Assembly (NCBI RefSeq): GCF_003171715.1 | Contig: NZ_QGHL01000007.1 | Coordinates: 186,001-250,000, forward strand | Reading direction: 5' to 3' | Length of the DNA stretch: 64,000 bases | DNA from: Novosphingobium meiothermophilum | GTDB lineage: Bacteria; Pseudomonadota; Alphaproteobacteria; Sphingomonadales; Sphingomonadaceae | Part shown: positions 52,966-62,602 of the stretch, in pieces | How positions within the stretch are numbered: the stretch's first letter is position 1 | Layout of the letters: each line of letters begins with the position of its first letter | Made by a program: the position numbers and the translations under genes | The notes under the pieces: model-generated | Databases searched by the model: none | What the model was told of the DNA's origin: nothing | Seen by the model: the letters and a program-made list of their open reading frames with translations, nothing else

Positions 52966-53652
52966 ATGAGTGGCGGACCAGATGATGGGGCGCGGGAACG
53001 GCTGGTCTCGCTTGCCGCTGCGCGAGGCGTCAGCCTTGCCGCGCTTTCCGCGCTGATCGGCCGCAACACCACCTACCTTCAGCAGTTCGTGCGCAAGGGC
53101 AGTCCGCGCAAGCTGGAAGAGAATGACCGCCGCACCCTGGCCGAGTTTTTTGGCGTTTCCGAAAACGAACTGGGCGGCGTGCAGCGCGGCACGGCGGTGG
53201 CAGCGGGGCAGGGAAGGCAGGGTGTGCCTGCGGCGCGCAGCGCTCCTGCCGAATGGGCCGATATTCCGCGCCTGCCGCTTGGCGCGTCGGCCGGTCCGGG
53301 AGCCATGCCCGTCGAGGAAATCCCGTCAGGGCGTCTGCGTTTTTCCCATCGCTGGCTCAAGGCACAGGGGCTTGAGCCGGCAATGCTTTCGGTGATCGAG
53401 GTCGAAGGCGATTCCATGGAGCCGACGCTGCGCGATGGCGACGAGATTCTCGTTGATAGGGCGCGCCGGGCGCTGCGTGCCGGAATCTATGTGATCCGTC
53501 TGGACGAAATGCTGCTGGTGAAGCGGCTGGAACCCGGCCCGGCGGGCACGGTCCGCATCATTTCCGACAACGCTGCCTATCCTCGGCTTGAACGCCCGAT
53601 CGAGCATGTCGAACTTGTCGGCCGCGTGGTGTGGAAGGGCGGACGGCTCTGA
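52966..53652 (+). CDS. XRE/S24-family repressor (LexA/CI-like)
   Basis: A 228-residue regulator with an N-terminal helix-turn-helix (about 11-70, GVSLAALSALIGRNTTYLQQ) and a C-terminal S24 peptidase domain with the catalytic dyad Ser150 (EGDSMEPTL) and Lys186 (LLVKRLE). An Ala-Gly pair sits at 109-110 in the linker (GASAGPG), the bond type cleaved in LexA, so self-cleavage is possible. The ATG has GGAGGAAG upstream. Two palindromes in its promoter region are the likely operators. It is divergent from two small genes and is followed directly by the MBL hydrolase gene. No phage structural genes are near, so it is not obviously prophage-derived. Confidence 0.9.
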   Translation: MSGGPDDGARERLVSLAAARGVSLAALSALIGRNTTYLQQFVRKGSPRKLEENDRRTLAEFFGVSENELGGVQRGTAVAAGQGRQGVPAARSAPAEWADIPRLPLGASAGPGAMPVEEIPSGRLRFSHRWLKAQGLEPAMLSVIEVEGDSMEPTLRDGDEILVDRARRALRAGIYVIRLDEMLLVKRLEPGPAGTVRIISDNAAYPRLERPIEHVELVGRVVWKGGRL

Positions 53653-53694
53653 GTGATCTTGCCATTCGGCACGGCGCGGGCCATTCCCCTGTCC

Positions 53695-54372
53695 ATGACC
53701 GAGCAAGCTGCCTCCGCCGCCGAGCCGCCTTTCAAGGTGGCCATCATTCCCGTCACTCCTCTCCAGCAGAATTGCACGCTGGTCTGGTGCTCGAAAACCA
53801 TGCGCGGTGCCTTCATCGATGCGGGCGGCGATCTGGCAAAGCTGCGCAAGGCAATCGAGATCACGGGCGTGACCATCGAGAAACTGCTCGTCACGCATGG
53901 CCATATCGATCACTGCGGCAGCACAGGCATTTTCGCGCGTGAACTGGGTGTGCCGATCGAAGGCCCTCACGAAGCCGACCGCTACTGGATTTCAAGGCTC
54001 GACGAGGACGGGCAGCGCTGGGGCATAACCGGCGAGGTTTTCGAGCCGACGCGCTGGCTTGCCGACGGCGACAAGGTCACGGTTGGCGAGGTCGCACTCG
54101 ATGTGATCCACTGTCCCGGTCACACGCCGGGGCACGTCGTCTTCCATCATCCGCAATCGCGCGTGGCGATCGTGGGGGATGTCCTGTTTCAGGGATCAAT
54201 CGGCCGGACCGACTTTCCGCTCGGCAACCATCAGGACCTGATCGATTCGATCACCGGCAAGCTCTGGCCTTTGGGCAATGACGTGACTTTCGTGCCCGGC
54301 CACGGGCCCAGCAGCACCTTCGGCCGGGAACGTCAGACCAACGCCTTCGTCAGCGACTACGCGCTGAGCTGA
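53695..54372 (+). CDS. MBL-fold metallo-hydrolase (glyoxalase II-like)
   Basis: A 225-residue metallo-beta-lactamase-fold enzyme with the zinc motif THGHIDHCG, then CPGHTPGHVVFH, VGDVLFQGSIGRTDFP and a final VPGHGPSSTFG. These provide the ligands for a binuclear metal site. The order and spacing are those of hydroxyacylglutathione hydrolase-like proteins, but it is shorter than true glyoxalase II and the substrate is uncertain. The ATG at 53695 begins the recognisable domain; a GTG at 53653, just after the repressor stop, would add 14 residues and could be used through coupling. Confidence 0.9.
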   Translation: MTEQAASAAEPPFKVAIIPVTPLQQNCTLVWCSKTMRGAFIDAGGDLAKLRKAIEITGVTIEKLLVTHGHIDHCGSTGIFARELGVPIEGPHEADRYWISRLDEDGQRWGITGEVFEPTRWLADGDKVTVGEVALDVIHCPGHTPGHVVFHHPQSRVAIVGDVLFQGSIGRTDFPLGNHQDLIDSITGKLWPLGNDVTFVPGHGPSSTFGRERQTNAFVSDYALS

Positions 54373-54390
54373 GGCTCTCGGTATCTGGTG

Positions 54391-54420
54391 AAGGGGAGGG
54401 CGCTGAAGGCCGCTCCCCTT
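54391..54420. terminator. Bidirectional terminator-like hairpin
   Basis: AAGGGGAG pairs with CTCCCCTT around an inner GC-rich stem, between the MBL gene and the convergent MAPEG gene. Only short T-runs lie on either side, so termination may be partial. Confidence 0.55.
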
Positions 54421-54429
54421 TGACGCAGG

Positions 54430-54822
54430 TCACATGTCCAGAGCGATGGAAACCGCCCAGACGCCAAGTCCCAATTGCGCCAGCATCGTCGTCAGCGTGC
54501 CGACGCCGCGCAGAAAGCGCAGCGGCCCGCCGTCCATGCCGATGCCGTGGCCCACGCGGCCCAGCATGTAGATGCCGGCCACGCCCGCCAGCCAGATATT
54601 GCCGGTGCGTGCCAGTTCGATCACCGCGATCAGGACCACCACGATCGGGGTGTTCTCGATGAAGTTGGCCTGTGCGCGCATGCGGGCGATCAGTTCCATG
54701 TCGCCGCCGTCGCCGATGCTGATCTTCTTCGCGCCGCGGATCATGCCGATCCGGACCGAAAGCCAGAGGTTGATTGCAGCGGCCGCCGCCGCCGCGCAGA
54801 GCGTGATAGGCAAGGTCATCAT
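54430..54822 (-). CDS. MAPEG-family membrane protein
   Basis: About 130 residues with four predicted membrane spans. The pattern is MAPEG-like: a first helix with [10 protein letters not shown], the cytoplasmic loop [21 protein letters not shown] (Arg and Asn-Glu are typical of glutathione- and lipid-binding members), and [12 protein letters not shown] before the last span. These proteins act on glutathione conjugates or eicosanoid-like lipids in eukaryotes; the bacterial role is mostly undefined. The start is uncertain: ATG at 54822 is preferred, while 54855 would add 11 residues. Confidence 0.85.
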   Translation of the reverse strand: MMTLPITLCAAAAAAAINLWLSVRIGMIRGAKKISIGDGGDMELIARMRAQANFIENTPIVVVLIAVIELARTGNIWLAGVAGIYMLGRVGHGIGMDGGPLRFLRGVGTLTTMLAQLGLGVWAVSIALDM

Positions 54823-54891
54823 GTCTTTGTAAATACTCCCCCGTGTCACCGGCATCCTGCGTGATGCCTGCTCCTGCTAGCCTTGGCGCGC

Positions 54892-54919
54892 TTGCAAAGC
54901 ATCAGAAAATCCGTATAGG
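54892..54919 (+). promoter_or_regulatory. Candidate promoter of the rpmF-plsX-fabH unit
   Basis: TTGCAA (54892-54897), a 16-base spacer and TATAGG (54914-54919) lie about 150 bases before the rpmF start. The -10 is the same as that proposed for the aldolase gene at 30464. The long leader between the promoter and rpmF holds no clear regulatory fold that I can see. Confidence 0.45.
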
Positions 54920-55067
54920 CGCGCCTTCGCCCGTGATTGGCGAATCCCGTTCCTGCTGGCGATGCGTCGCTGCGTGCGGGTCCTGTGCCACACAGGGCTT
55001 GTGCGATGGTCCGGTTTTCCCTATCGCGCCCGCAACAAAACTTCGCAATTCAGGAACAGGTGCCGAA

Positions 55068-55247
55068 ATGGCCGTCCCCAAAAGAAAGACCACCCCGTCC
55101 CGCCGGGGTATGCGCCGCAGCCACGATGCTCTCAAGGTCGAAGCGTTCCACGAATGCTCGAACTGCGGTGAACTCAAGCGCCCGCACATGATGTGCAACG
55201 CCTGCGGTCACTACAACGGACGCGAAATCATCGCCGTCGGGCTCTAA
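55068..55247 (+). CDS. rpmF: 50S ribosomal protein L32
   Basis: A 59-residue ribosomal protein with the standard N-terminus [20 protein letters not shown] and a zinc-ribbon set of four cysteines (Cys30, 33, 43 and 46, CSNC and CNAC). It is the C+ form of L32. It lies directly before plsX, the usual linkage of ribosome and fatty-acid synthesis genes. The DUF177 (YceD) gene that often precedes rpmF is not present here. Confidence 0.98.
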   Translation: MAVPKRKTTPSRRGMRRSHDALKVEAFHECSNCGELKRPHMMCNACGHYNGREIIAVGL

Positions 55248-55274
55248 GCCTGTCTGCGGGAGGGGATTGAAGAG

Positions 55275-56357
55275 ATGAGCCTGCCGCGTATCGCCGTCGA
55301 TGCGATGGGCGGAGACGAAGGTGTGCGCGTAATGGTCGAGGGTGCGGCCCTCGCCCGGCGGCGCCACGATCGCTTCAAGTTCCTTCTGGTGGGTGACGAG
55401 GCCCGGATCAAGCAGGCGCTTGAACGGCACCCGAACCTGCGCGATGCGTCCGAGATCCTTCATGCGCCCGATGTTGTATCGGGCGACGAGAAGCCGACTC
55501 AGGCGCTCCGCCGGGCGAAGACCACCTCGATGGGGCTGGCCATCAATGCCGTGAAGCAGGGTCAGGCCGGTGCCGCAGTCAGTGCCGGCAACACCGGCGC
55601 GCTCATGGCCATGTCCAAACTGGCCCTGCGCACGATGCCGGGCATCGATCGCCCTGCGCTTTCCGCATTGCTGCCAACGCTGGGTGAGCATGATCTCATC
55701 ATGCTCGATCTCGGCGCTAACACCGAATGCGATGCGCGCAACCTTGTGCAGTTTTCGATCATGGGCGCGGCCTATGCCCGCATCCTGCACGGGCTGGAGG
55801 CACCCCGCGTCCGCCTGCTCAATATCGGTACCGAAGAAACCAAGGGCACGGATGCGCTGCGCGATGCGGCAAACCAGCTCAAGGAGCTGGCGGGTGATCT
55901 GTCGGTGCGCTTCGACGGATTTACCGAAGCCGACAAGCTTTCGCGCGGTGATTGCGATGTTGTCGTTACCGATGGATTTTCGGGCAATATCGCGCTCAAG
56001 TCGATGGAAGGCGCAGCCCGCTTCGTTGCGGATCTCCTGCGGCGCAGTTTCTCATCGTCTCTGCGTTCGAAGTTCGGCTTCCTGATTTCCCGCCCTGCAA
56101 CCGAACTGCTCAAGCACCACCTTGACCCCAACAATCATAACGGGGCCGTGTTTCTGGGGCTGAACGGTGTTGTCGTCAAAAGCCATGGAAGTGCATCGGC
56201 ACTGGGCGTTGCCAATGCGGTCGCCGTTGCCGCAAGGCTGCTGGAGGAAAACCTGACCGAACGGATCGCAGCAGACCTTGCCCGCCTTGGCGCCGATACC
56301 ATCCGCACGTCGGGCCGTGGCCGGGCCGCCGTGGCAAGTGGCGAGGACGCGGCATGA
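55275..56357 (+). CDS. plsX: Phosphate acyltransferase PlsX
   Basis: A 360-residue enzyme that converts acyl-ACP and phosphate to acyl-phosphate in phospholipid synthesis. It has the characteristic N-terminus [12 protein letters not shown], the [19 protein letters not shown] region and the C-terminal [15 protein letters not shown]. Length is normal for the family. It is 27 bases after rpmF, and its stop overlaps the fabH start by ATGA, giving the conserved rpmF-plsX-fabH order. Confidence 0.98.
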   Translation: MSLPRIAVDAMGGDEGVRVMVEGAALARRRHDRFKFLLVGDEARIKQALERHPNLRDASEILHAPDVVSGDEKPTQALRRAKTTSMGLAINAVKQGQAGAAVSAGNTGALMAMSKLALRTMPGIDRPALSALLPTLGEHDLIMLDLGANTECDARNLVQFSIMGAAYARILHGLEAPRVRLLNIGTEETKGTDALRDAANQLKELAGDLSVRFDGFTEADKLSRGDCDVVVTDGFSGNIALKSMEGAARFVADLLRRSFSSSLRSKFGFLISRPATELLKHHLDPNNHNGAVFLGLNGVVVKSHGSASALGVANAVAVAARLLEENLTERIAADLARLGADTIRTSGRGRAAVASGEDAA

Positions 56358-57343
56358 GCGCGCGTCCGGTTGTCAGATCCGTCATTCGCGGCAGTGGTTC
56401 TGCCCTTCCAGCGCGCTGTGTTGCCAATGCCGAAATGGCGCAGATGGTCGATACGACCGATGAATGGATCGTCGAGCGGACCGGCATCAGGCAGCGCTAC
56501 ATAGCGGGCGAGGGGGAAACCACGTCAACGCTTGCCACACTTGCCGCGCAGCGTGCGCTTGAGGCGGCCGGTATCGATGCGGGCAGGGTGGATCTGATCG
56601 TGCTTGCCACCGCCACCCCGGATCAGACCTTTCCGGCAACGGCAACGATCGTTCAGCACAATCTTGGCTGCCATGGCGGGATTGCCTTCGATGTCGCGGC
56701 AGTCTGTTCGGGCTTCCTCTATGCGATGGCCACCGCGGATTCGATGCTGCGCACCGGCATGGCCAAGTGCGCGCTGGTGATCGGCGCAGAAACCTTCAGC
56801 CGCATTCTGGACTGGGAAGACCGCACGACCTGCGTTCTGTTCGGCGACGGTGCGGGCGCAATTGTCCTCGAAGCGCAGGTGGTGGACGACAACGATCCGG
56901 CTGCGCCCGGCATTCTCGCCACGCGTCTGCACGCCGATGGTGCGCACAACGAACTGCTCTATGTCGATGGTGGTCCTTCCACCACGGGAACCGTCGGCAA
57001 GCTGCGCATGAAGGGACGCGAGGTTTTCCGCCACGCGGTATCCAATCTTGCCAGCGTTCTGCGCGAAGTGCTCGACGCGACCGGCCACCAGGCTGCGGAG
57101 ATCGACTGGGTGGTGCCGCATCAGGCCAACTTCCGCATCCTCGATGCAACGGCGCGCAAGCTTGATCTGCCCGCCGAGAAGGTTGTTGTCACGGTTGACC
57201 GGCACGCGAATACCAGCGCGGCATCGGTGCCGCTGGCCTTTGATGTTGCCGTGCGCGATGGGCGGATCAAGCCGGGCAGTCTCGTGATGTTCGAGGCGAT
57301 GGGTGGCGGCTTTACCTGGGGCGCCAGTCTCGTCCGCGTCTGA
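56354..57343 (+). CDS. fabH: Beta-ketoacyl-ACP synthase III
   Basis: A 329-residue thiolase-fold enzyme that starts fatty acid synthesis by condensing acetyl-CoA with malonyl-ACP. The catalytic triad is complete: Cys118 ([11 protein letters not shown]), His256 ([11 protein letters not shown]) and Asn286 ([14 protein letters not shown]). The [13 protein letters not shown] segment near the N-terminus is typical. It is translationally coupled to plsX. Confidence 0.98.
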   Translation: MSARPVVRSVIRGSGSALPARCVANAEMAQMVDTTDEWIVERTGIRQRYIAGEGETTSTLATLAAQRALEAAGIDAGRVDLIVLATATPDQTFPATATIVQHNLGCHGGIAFDVAAVCSGFLYAMATADSMLRTGMAKCALVIGAETFSRILDWEDRTTCVLFGDGAGAIVLEAQVVDDNDPAAPGILATRLHADGAHNELLYVDGGPSTTGTVGKLRMKGREVFRHAVSNLASVLREVLDATGHQAAEIDWVVPHQANFRILDATARKLDLPAEKVVVTVDRHANTSAASVPLAFDVAVRDGRIKPGSLVMFEAMGGGFTWGASLVRV

Positions 57344-57465
57344 TTTTTTCCCATCGATGACGCGCTGACGGCCCGTATCCGGATCGGAATGGCACTGCAT
57401 TGCACTCCGCAGAATCCGCGTTATTGTGCGCCTTACAAGTCTTACGGATCGGGGGTTCTGGGGGA

Positions 57466-57762
57466 ATGCGTTCAATTGGCACTCTGACGCGGGCTGATCT
57501 TGCCGAAAGCATCAACCGCCGTGTCGGTCTCTCGCGTGCGGATTCGCTCGAAATGGTGGAATCCATCCTTGGTCATGTCTGCGATGCTCTGGCGCGCGGC
57601 GAGAATGTGAAGATTTCCGGCTTCGGAACCTTTCTTCTGCGTGACAAGGCCGAACGCATTGGCCGCAATCCCAAGACTGGCATCGAAGTGCCGATCACCC
57701 CGCGCCGCGTCCTCAGCTTCCGTGCCAGCCAGATGCTGAAGGATCGCATCGGCAAGGGATGA
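57466..57762 (+). CDS. ihfA: Integration host factor alpha subunit
   Basis: A 98-residue nucleoid-associated DNA-bending protein. The HU/IHF fold is clear: [20 protein letters not shown], then the core strand [25 protein letters not shown] with the proline-containing minor-groove arm, and [14 protein letters not shown] at the end. It differs from HU by the longer N- and C-terminal helices of IHF alpha. The ATG follows a G-rich ribosome site. It is followed 13 bases later by the MerR gene, a conserved pairing. Confidence 0.95.
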   Translation: MRSIGTLTRADLAESINRRVGLSRADSLEMVESILGHVCDALARGENVKISGFGTFLLRDKAERIGRNPKTGIEVPITPRRVLSFRASQMLKDRIGKG

Positions 57763-57775
57763 CGAGGCGGTTTTC

Positions 57776-58171
57776 ATGAATGCGCCGCTGCTTCATGAAG
57801 GTGCGGACGGCAAGGCTCCTGAAGCGCTGCGCACCATTGGCGAAGTGGCGAAGGCTCTTGGCATCAAGCAGCATGTCCTGCGCTATTGGGAGGAGCAATT
57901 TCCGGCACTCCGGCCGCTGACCCGCGCGGGCGGCAGGCGGTATTACCGTGCGCAGGATATCGCCCTGATCGCCGAGATCGACCGGCTTCTCCACCGCGAA
58001 GGCTATACGATCAAGGGCGCTCGCCAGGCCCTTCGCGGGCGCAAGGTGGATGCTACTGCGCCCGTCGTGGCGCCGCAGCCCGAAAGAAGTGCGCAGGGCG
58101 AATCCGCAGCACCCCTGATTGCCTTCCTGCGCGGCATACGCGACCGGCTCGCCACGGCTCTCGACGAATAG
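57776..58171 (+). CDS. MerR-family transcriptional regulator
   Basis: A 131-residue protein with the MerR helix-turn-helix near residues 18-85 (TIGEVAKALGIKQHVLRYWEEQFPALRP, then GGRRYYRAQDIALIAEIDRLL). The C-terminal part is short and has no metal-binding cysteines, unlike metal sensors of the family. The Ala/Pro-rich tail (about 95-115) is probably flexible. The gene follows ihfA closely; this association is common in alphaproteobacteria, but the regulated targets are unknown to me. Confidence 0.9.
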   Translation: MNAPLLHEGADGKAPEALRTIGEVAKALGIKQHVLRYWEEQFPALRPLTRAGGRRYYRAQDIALIAEIDRLLHREGYTIKGARQALRGRKVDATAPVVAPQPERSAQGESAAPLIAFLRGIRDRLATALDE

Positions 58172-58186
58172 CCTGACGGGGCAGGG

Positions 58187-58732
58187 CTAATCGATCAGCG
58201 CCGGTCCAAGGCTTGGATCAAGATCGCGCGGCCGCTTGATTTCCACCAGCCTTGCGCAGCCTTCGGTCACGTCAGCCCATCGTTCCACGTCGAGTTCCAG
58301 CACCGCGAAAGTGGCGGTCGGAAACTTCTCTTCCACGATGGTGCGCAGGGGCGATGAACCATCATCGGGAACCAGATCGAAAATCAGGTCTTCAAGGCCG
58401 GGATTGTGCCCGATCATCAGCACGCTGGCCGGATCGCCGGGAAGCTCTTTCAGCAGGTCGATCAGCGTTGCCGAACTGGCAAGGTAGATGCGCCGGTCCC
58501 ATTCCACCTTGAAGGTGCATTTCCACGCCTTGCTGGCTTCCTCCACCGTTTCGGCTGCGCGCACGGCGGGGCTGGCGATCATCCGGTCAAAAGTGCGGCC
58601 GGTCTGCTTGATATATTCGCCCATGGCCTGCGCGCCGCGCTGTCCACGCGCGTTCAGCGGCCGGTCGAAATCGCGCGCGCGGGCATCGCTCCAGTCCGAT
58701 TTGGCATGGCGGAACAGGGCGAGTGTCTTCAC
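58187..58732 (-). CDS. SixA-type histidine phosphatase
   Basis: A 181-residue phosphoglycerate mutase-fold phosphatase with the catalytic RHAK motif (Arg8, His9), the second catalytic His109 (LMIGHNPGLED) and an ASPAVRAAETVEEA segment. SixA-like enzymes remove phosphate from histidine phosphotransfer proteins. It overlaps the end of the upstream helicase gene by ATGA, so the two are translationally coupled, although a functional link is not evident. It is convergent with the merR gene. Confidence 0.92.
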   Translation of the reverse strand: MKTLALFRHAKSDWSDARARDFDRPLNARGQRGAQAMGEYIKQTGRTFDRMIASPAVRAAETVEEASKAWKCTFKVEWDRRIYLASSATLIDLLKELPGDPASVLMIGHNPGLEDLIFDLVPDDGSSPLRTIVEEKFPTATFAVLELDVERWADVTEGCARLVEIKRPRDLDPSLGPALID

Positions 58733-61452
58733 GAAATCCCCTCGGAGCGCAACGTTTCGGCCTTCGCATCTTCTGAAGCACGGCCTGAGACGCTTTGTAA
58801 AGCAACATCCAGCGTGACCCGGCGGATCGGGGTGCCTGCCGGAAAGGCCGACAGGAGCCGTGAAGGAAAGGCTGAGGACAGCACCACGAAGTGCCCCCTG
58901 TCCGTGCCTGAACGGATGAGCCGCCCGAAGGCTTGCGCCAGACGGGCGCGGATGATCCGGTCGTCATAGGCTTGCCCTCCGCCTGCCAGCCGCCGTGCGC
59001 GGTGCAGGATCGATGGCTTGGGCCAGGGAACCTGCTCCATGATGACCAGACGCAGCGAATGGCCGGGCACGTCCACCCCGTCGCGCAGGGCATCGGTGCC
59101 CAGCAGCGATGCGCGCGGATCGTCGCGGAAGATGTCGACCAGGGTGCCTGTGTCGATGGGGTCGACGTGCTGTGCAAAGAGTGGCAGGCCGCCGCGCGCC
59201 AGCCGGTCTGCTATCCGCCCGTAAACCGCGCGAAGCCGCCGGATCGCAGTGAACAGGCCCAGCGCTCCGCCTTCGGCAGCCTCGATCAGGCGGCCATAGG
59301 CCGATGCCAGCGCGGGAATGTCGCCCTTGGGCACATCGGTCACGATCAGGACTTCGGCCTGTCGAGCGTAGTCAAAGGGGCTGTCCGCGCTGAACCGGCG
59401 CGGGGCGATTTCAAGGTGCTGGGCGCCGCTGCGTTCAATGGCGCTGGTCCAGTCATCGCCATCGCGCAGGGTCGCCGATGTCATCATCACCCCGTGTGCT
59501 GGGGCCAGCACCGTTTCGGCAAAAGGCTTCATCGGATCAAGGAAGTGGCGATGCAGCCCCACATCCCATTCGCGTCCGTCAGACCGCTCCACGGCAATCC
59601 AGTCAACGAAATCGGGATCGCCCGGTCCACCCAGCCGCGCCAGCAGGCCAATCCAGCCCGCAATCAGATCGCTGCGCCAGCCAATGGCTCCGCGCGCGCC
59701 TTCGATGCGCGCACGGGCAGGGCCATCAAGCCAGTCCGGTCCGTCCTCGATCAGCGCTTCGAGCCGCAGCCCCAACCGCACCAGCGGCTTGCGCAGAGCT
59801 TCCAGCGCTTCCTGCGCCCGTCCGGCGATTTCGATGAAGCTGCCGTCAAGCTGCGCGGCTTCGGTTTCAAGGCCATAGCCAGCTTCCTGCCCGCCGCTCT
59901 CATCGCGGGCATAGGCAAGGGCGCGCGCCGCGTTCAGCAGTTCTTCCACCGGGCCGGAGGGCGTGCCTTCCACCACCCGCGCAAGCCAGCCATCGCCTGG
60001 CAGGGCCTCTGCTGCCTCGCGTGCCTGCGCAATCGCGCGGGCTCCTTCCTCGTCATAGCTGGCCACATCGGCCAGCCGCGCCGACAGCCCGCGGCGGCGT
60101 CCGCGCGATTTGCCTTCCGGCCCGATCACCCAGCGCCGCAGTTCGATCGTCTCGGCGCCCGTCAGCGCGGCCGAAAAGGTTGAATCCGCCGCCTCGAACA
60201 CGTGGTGGCCTTCGTCGAACACGATCCGGGTTGGCCGTTGCGCCACATCCCGGCCCCTTGCCGCATTCACCATGACCAGTGCGTGGTTGGCGATGACCAG
60301 TTCGGCATCGGCCGATGCCCGCGCGGCCCGTTCGATGAAGCATTTGCGATAGTGCGGGCACCCGGCATAGACGCATTCGCCGCGCTGGTCGGTCAACGCC
60401 GCGATGCCGCGCTTGCGGAACAGCGTGCCAAGCCACCCCGGCAGATCGCCGCCGATCATGTCCCCGTCCTGACTATAGGCTGCCCAGCGAGCCACGAACT
60501 GCGCAAGGATTGCCGCGCGTCCGCCAAACCCGCCCTGCAGCGCATCTTCCAGATTGAGAAGGCAAAGGTAATTCTCACGGCCCTTGCGCACCACCACCGG
60601 CGGCTTTCCGTTCCGCGCTGCGGGAAAGGCGCGGCGGCTTTCGCGCCGCAATTGCCGTTGCAGGGCCTTGGTATAGGTCGAGACCCAGACCGTCCCCCCC
60701 GATTGCTCTGCCCAGAGCGAGGCCGGGGCGAGATAGCCGAATGTCTTGCCCGTTCCGGTTCCTGCCTGTGCAAGAACCACGTGCGGCTGGCGCTGCTGCT
60801 GGCGCGGGGCGAACATGCGCGCAGCCTCGCAGGCATACTCGCGCTGCGCCGGGCGCTGTTCAGCCCCGGCGCCGGTCAATTCGCCAAGACGGGCAATCAC
60901 GGCCTCGTCGCTCAATACGATCTGCGCAGGCTGGGGCCGGTCGCTTGCCTCTTCCCATTCGGGGAGCTTTGCAAACAGCCAGCGCTCGGCCCGCTGCGGC
61001 CTCGCGATGCGCGGCGTCAGCAGGGTGGCCCAGGGCCAGCGCATCCGGACCAGTGCCTGCAATACGGTCCATGCGCCCTCACGCTCGGCCCAGTCTTCGC
61101 GCTCGCAGGTGGCCAGCAGGGTCTCGGCGGCCTGTTGCAGCAGCAGCGGAACAGCATCGTCGGCCGCGGGTTCTGGCAGATCGAGCGCGTGGGCCAGCCC
61201 CTTGGGCGTCGGCACCATGAACCGCGCCGGATGGACGAAGGCGAACAGTTCCAGCAGATCAAGGCCCGACAGATCGGGATAGCCAAGGCGGCTGGCCACG
61301 AGCGGGGCGTTGAGCAGGAGCAGCGGGGTATCGGCCGCCGCCACGATGGCATCGCCTTTGCCCACACCGCGGGTTGCTTCGCCATCGCGCAGCCAGCATC
61401 CGCCGTGGCTGGCGTGAATCGCCGGAAGCAGAAGGGCAGGACGCGCGCTCAC
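58729..61452 (-). CDS. DinG/XPD-type ATP-dependent DNA helicase
   Basis: A 907-residue superfamily 2 iron-sulfur helicase. Walker A is AQAGTGTGKT (228-237), and Walker B reads DEGHH (from Asp413, FDEGHHVFEA). Between them lie cysteines expected for the 4Fe-4S cluster (around 297 and in CVYAGCPHYRKC). The C-terminal motifs include MMTSATL and the late VIMEQVPWPKPS region. The N-terminal 200 residues are not helicase-like and may be a decayed exonuclease-type domain (DLLELFAFVHPARFMVPTP). It is the first gene of a two-gene unit with the phosphatase. Likely roles are repair or removal of unusual DNA structures. Confidence 0.92.
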   Translation of the reverse strand: MSARPALLLPAIHASHGGCWLRDGEATRGVGKGDAIVAAADTPLLLLNAPLVASRLGYPDLSGLDLLELFAFVHPARFMVPTPKGLAHALDLPEPAADDAVPLLLQQAAETLLATCEREDWAEREGAWTVLQALVRMRWPWATLLTPRIARPQRAERWLFAKLPEWEEASDRPQPAQIVLSDEAVIARLGELTGAGAEQRPAQREYACEAARMFAPRQQQRQPHVVLAQAGTGTGKTFGYLAPASLWAEQSGGTVWVSTYTKALQRQLRRESRRAFPAARNGKPPVVVRKGRENYLCLLNLEDALQGGFGGRAAILAQFVARWAAYSQDGDMIGGDLPGWLGTLFRKRGIAALTDQRGECVYAGCPHYRKCFIERAARASADAELVIANHALVMVNAARGRDVAQRPTRIVFDEGHHVFEAADSTFSAALTGAETIELRRWVIGPEGKSRGRRRGLSARLADVASYDEEGARAIAQAREAAEALPGDGWLARVVEGTPSGPVEELLNAARALAYARDESGGQEAGYGLETEAAQLDGSFIEIAGRAQEALEALRKPLVRLGLRLEALIEDGPDWLDGPARARIEGARGAIGWRSDLIAGWIGLLARLGGPGDPDFVDWIAVERSDGREWDVGLHRHFLDPMKPFAETVLAPAHGVMMTSATLRDGDDWTSAIERSGAQHLEIAPRRFSADSPFDYARQAEVLIVTDVPKGDIPALASAYGRLIEAAEGGALGLFTAIRRLRAVYGRIADRLARGGLPLFAQHVDPIDTGTLVDIFRDDPRASLLGTDALRDGVDVPGHSLRLVIMEQVPWPKPSILHRARRLAGGGQAYDDRIIRARLAQAFGRLIRSGTDRGHFVVLSSAFPSRLLSAFPAGTPIRRVTLDVALQSVSGRASEDAKAETLRSEGIS

Positions 61453-61594
61453 TGCGCCAGCGTTAGAACAGGAATGGAACAGGGGGCAAGCCCGATCCGG
61501 CTTCGCTTAATTCCGCCGCACGGGCGCCGTCCTACACTGCGGGAACCAATACCGGACCGGCGCGAGCCATCCGGCCCATAGTGGAGAATGGGAA

Positions 61595-62488
61595 ATGGCA
61601 GTCATCAACACCAATATCGCGGCCGTGCGTGCGGCCAATGCATCCAATTCGGCCAGCAAGATGCTGGGCGTGGCAATGGAACGTCTCTCGACCGGCAAGC
61701 GCATCAACGGCGCGAAGGACGATGCGGCGGGCCTTGCGATCACCACCACCATGACCTCGCAGATCAAGGGCATGAGCCAGGGCGTGCGCAACGCCAACGA
61801 TGGCATCAGCCTTGCGCAGACCGCCGACGGCGCTCTCAACGAAGTAACGGCCATGCTCCAGCGCATCCGCGAACTGGCAGTGCAGGCCGCATCGGGCACC
61901 TATCAGGCATCCGACCGCGACGCCATGCAGTCCGAAGTCGAGAACCTCACCAGCCAGATCAGCGAAGTGCTGACCAAGACCACGTTCAACGGCAACAACC
62001 TGTTCACGGTTGCCACGAACCCCACGCCGGCCGACAACCTCTCGTTCGTGATCCAGACCGGTGCGGAAACCACGGACAATGTCACGCTGACAAGCGTTGC
62101 CTTCGATGGCGACGTGCTCTTCGGAACGGGCAACACGGCCTATACGGCTGGCGGCACGCAGTCGCTCAAGGTCAACGATACGGTCGCGGGCGATGGCAGC
62201 GGCGTGGCCAATGCCATCGCCACGATCACCAATGCCGATGCCGCGCTTGCCGCGGTCAGCGCCACGCGCGCGGGGCTTGGCGCCGGGCAGAACCGTCTGG
62301 AATCGGTCATCAACAATCTCAACGACAACGTGACCAACCTATCCGATGCCCGCTCTCGCATCATGGATACCGATTATTCGGCGGAAACCACGCAGATGGC
62401 CAAGGCGCAGATCCTCAGCCAGGCGTCCACCGCCATGATCGCGCAGGCCAATCAGGCCCAGCAGAACGTGCTCTCGCTCCTGAAGTAA
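61595..62488 (+). CDS. Flagellin
   Basis: A 297-residue flagellin. The conserved N-terminal D0/D1 segment ([60 protein letters not shown]) and C-terminal segment ([40 protein letters not shown]) flank a short variable centre (about 130-220). No signal peptide is present, as expected for export by the flagellar type III apparatus. The start has GGGAA upstream. No other flagellar gene is nearby. A weak sigma28-like sequence (TTAATTCC, 11 bases, GCCGTCCT) lies at 61507-61533. Confidence 0.95.
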   Translation: MAVINTNIAAVRAANASNSASKMLGVAMERLSTGKRINGAKDDAAGLAITTTMTSQIKGMSQGVRNANDGISLAQTADGALNEVTAMLQRIRELAVQAASGTYQASDRDAMQSEVENLTSQISEVLTKTTFNGNNLFTVATNPTPADNLSFVIQTGAETTDNVTLTSVAFDGDVLFGTGNTAYTAGGTQSLKVNDTVAGDGSGVANAIATITNADAALAAVSATRAGLGAGQNRLESVINNLNDNVTNLSDARSRIMDTDYSAETTQMAKAQILSQASTAMIAQANQAQQNVLSLLK

Positions 62489-62512
62489 CCCCCTTCAGTC
62501 GGGCCTCCACGG

Positions 62513-62548
62513 GAAGGCGGATGCTGCCCTCGCGCGGTGTCCGCCTTC
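62513..62548 (+). terminator. Hairpin after flagellin gene
   Basis: GAAGGCGGA pairs perfectly with TCCGCCTTC across an 18-base GC-rich loop, 25 bases after the flagellin stop. There is no immediate T-run, so it may be a weak terminator or an mRNA-protecting structure. Confidence 0.5.
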
Positions 62549-62602
62549 TCGTCGTAGCTTTTGCTTGCGCAAGCGGCTCTGCCGCGCAAAAGGGCGGGCG
62601 CT

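Noticed and set aside
52658..53652. Prophage remnant, suggested by the CI-like repressor.
   Set aside because: No integrase, structural, lysis or att-like sequences nearby, and the flanking genes are ordinary chromosomal genes.
61470..61500. Possible sigma54 promoter (TGGAAC...GCAAGC) upstream of flagellin.
   Set aside because: The GG and GC pairs do not have the 10-base spacing that sigma54 needs, and the conserved TTGC element is absent.
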